Assembly (NCBI GenBank): GCA_963773835.1
Contig: CAVZCQ010000006.1
Span: 69,109 to 133,108 of the forward strand
DNA length: 64,000 bases
From: JOPF136 sp963773835
GTDB taxonomy: Bacteria; Acidobacteriota; Terriglobia; Acidiferrales; UBA7541
Reading direction: 5' to 3'
Within the stretch, counting starts at the first letter, position 1, and every line of letters begins with the position of its first letter. Shown one piece after another: positions 63,008 to 64,000 of the stretch. The translations under genes and the position numbers were made by a program. The notes beneath the pieces were generated by a model. It was not told the DNA's origin. It saw nothing but the letters and a program-made list of their open reading frames with translations, and ran no database searches.

Positions 63008-64000
63008 ATGCAATTACCGAAGGACCTCAACGAATATTTGCGTAGCCTGGGCTCCTGCAGCTTGGTGACAGAATTCTTCAGACTTACCCGCCGCTGCACG
63101 GCTTTGACGACGTAGCTTCGCCGCTCACCGGGCAACTCCTCCGGAAGCCGTTTCCTGCACAAACGCTCGCGATGATGGGGGTCGTAAAGCGTTGGAATGA
63201 GGCGCGGGGCGCGGCGGTCATCGCCGAGTGCGGGACCGGCAAGACACTGATCTCGCTAGGCGCCGCCCACGTGCACAGTGACCGGGCCATTCACCGCCCT
63301 CGCCATGGTGCCACCCCAGTTGGTTGAGAAGTGGGCGAGAGAAGCGTTTCTGACTCTGCCTCGCGTGCGTGTTTTCTTCATCGACGGTCTTCGTACTCCA
63401 AGCAGTTCCGTGGGCCATGCCGGGGTCAACGAAGTCAGACTGCGACATGGCCGCATCATCCGGGAAGGGCTGCGCACCACACTGACGGAATTGCGCATGC
63501 GGAAAGCTTCCCGTACTCCGCGCGCACGTTCGGGTGTCTCTGCGATTGGCGGCGCTGTTCGTCGTGGGCCGAGATCGAGGGAAACTGAGTTACTTCTGGC
63601 GGCACTCCTACAGGGTCGCCCAATGCGGACGCTACCAAGGGAGCGTCACCAATGCCGACAGCGGTTGTCCGATCTACCTGGGAGAGGATGGCGAGCGGCT
63701 CCTGTGCGCGGACTTCAAGAAGGCCAAGCTGAGTGAGGTCCTCGGCATCCAGAACGGGGACGAGTCCGGAAAAGCACAGACGTGCCCTGTACAGCGCCTT
63801 ATGGCAGGCCGATGGAACGAAAGTCCGACGCTTCGTCCCGTGGACTTCATCGGACGCTACATGCCGGATTCTTCGACTACGCCATCGCCGACGAGGTGCA
63901 CGAACTGAAGGGCGATACGGCGCAGGGCAACGCGCTCGGCACGCTGGCCGTGTGCGCGCAACACACGGTGGTGCTCACCGGAACGCTGCTCGGAGGCTAC
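63008..64000 (+). pseudogene. DExH-box (SNF2-like) helicase, 5' part only, at least five frameshifts, continues past the window
   Basis: ATG 63008 after AGGAAAGG. Pieces in order: MQLPKDLNEYLRSLG; after 63082 TYPPLHGFDDVASPLTGQLL and AAVIAECGTGKTLISLG (Walker A, motif I); after about 63285 PFTALAMVPPQLVEKWAREA (motif Ia); after about 63530 RDRGKLSYFWRHSYRVAQCG, a Cys-containing insert (CGRYQ...GCPIYL) and FKKAKLSE; after about 63778 RRALYSALWQADGTKVRRFV; then VDFIGRYMPD; and after about 63872 FDYAIADEVHELKGDTAQGN (DEVH, motif II) and VVLTGTLLGGY (motif III). The motif order is right for an SF2 helicase. It probably translocates on DNA; a role in element replication or defence is inference. 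Confidence 0.65.

Larger units (their letters stand above)
50809..64000. mobile_element. Putative integrative element inserted at the rnpB 3' end, right end not in window
   Basis: Boundaries: left at the rnpB 3' end, right unknown. Contents: tyrosine recombinase, excisionase-like HTH gene, J-like protein, DUF6094-type methyltransferase, CDF-like transporter, several unknown genes, a large membrane protein, a YdjM-like protein and a DExH helicase. Genes switch strand often and look like accessory cargo, unlike the housekeeping genes to the left. No conjugation, capsid or terminase gene was recognised within the window. Confidence 0.65.

Noticed and set aside
1..64000. CRISPR arrays, insertion sequences with transposase, tRNA genes
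   Set aside because: I looked for regular short repeats with spacers, DDE transposase motifs with terminal inverted repeats, and tRNA cloverleaf patterns and recognised none. A short tRNA could still be missed by eye.
50809..64000. Prophage
   Set aside because: Integrase and excisionase alone do not show a phage; no capsid, terminase, portal, tail, lysis or repressor gene was recognised in the visible 13 kb.

Overview
The window looks like part of an Acidobacteriota chromosome (a Solibacter/Bryobacter/Koribacter-like soil lineage). This is an inference from protein style: giant IPT/TIG repeat surface proteins with sortilin-like BNR heads, a 1,345-residue TonB-dependent receptor with an N-terminal carboxypeptidase-regulatory domain, a Ser/Thr kinase ending in a TonB-C domain, many He_PIG/Ig-like repeats, and GC-rich DNA throughout. 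No 16S gene or other taxonomic marker is present to confirm it.

Layout. 1-216: the tail of a FlgM-like anti-sigma-28 factor. 0.5-16.1 kb (+): two related surface proteins. The first has 3,969 residues, with a beta-propeller head, about 29 tandem IPT/TIG domains and a membrane hairpin near the C-terminus; the second has 1,181 residues with the same head and tail and no array. 16.2-21.8 kb (-): a very large lipoprotein of He_PIG-like repeats plus a propeller, split by one frameshift. 22.2-26.2 kb (+): the TonB receptor, with a strong terminator. 26.5-32.1 kb (-): ECF sigma factor, overlapping zinc-finger anti-sigma factor, then the kinase. 32.4-37.2 kb (+): a GH63-like glycosidase and a glycogen-debranching-type enzyme in an operon. 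37.2-42.6 kb (-): a complete RND tripartite efflux operon. 42.7-45.7 kb (-): SDR, RidA, zinc alcohol dehydrogenase and peroxiredoxin. 45.9-50.2 kb: polyphosphate kinase, a cold-shock gene and a SpoIIE-type response regulator. 50.29-50.81 kb (+): RNase P RNA.

Immediately past the RNase P RNA 3' end begins what I read as an integrative element. A tyrosine recombinase ends 15 bases from rnpB and is preceded by an excisionase-like HTH gene. Cargo follows: a J-domain-like protein, a DUF6094-type DNA methyltransferase, a CDF-like transporter, small unknown genes, a long membrane protein, a YdjM-like membrane protein and a DExH helicase running off the right end. I saw no second copy of the rnpB end, so the element probably continues beyond the window.

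The cargo is full of reading-frame breaks, which become denser toward the right edge, while the preceding 50 kb has only one obvious break. In each broken gene the protein continues in another frame with its motifs intact. This fits indel errors in poorly covered sequence at least as well as real decay, so the frameshifted entries are reconstructions.

The most interesting items are the rnpB-linked element with its methyltransferase and helicase, an Ig-like domain interrupted by a two-helix membrane hairpin, a kinase gene with no ATG/GTG/TTG that could encode its glycine loop, a terminator-like hairpin in the cold-shock leader, and a 7-unit (1,899 bp) duplication inside the IPT array.
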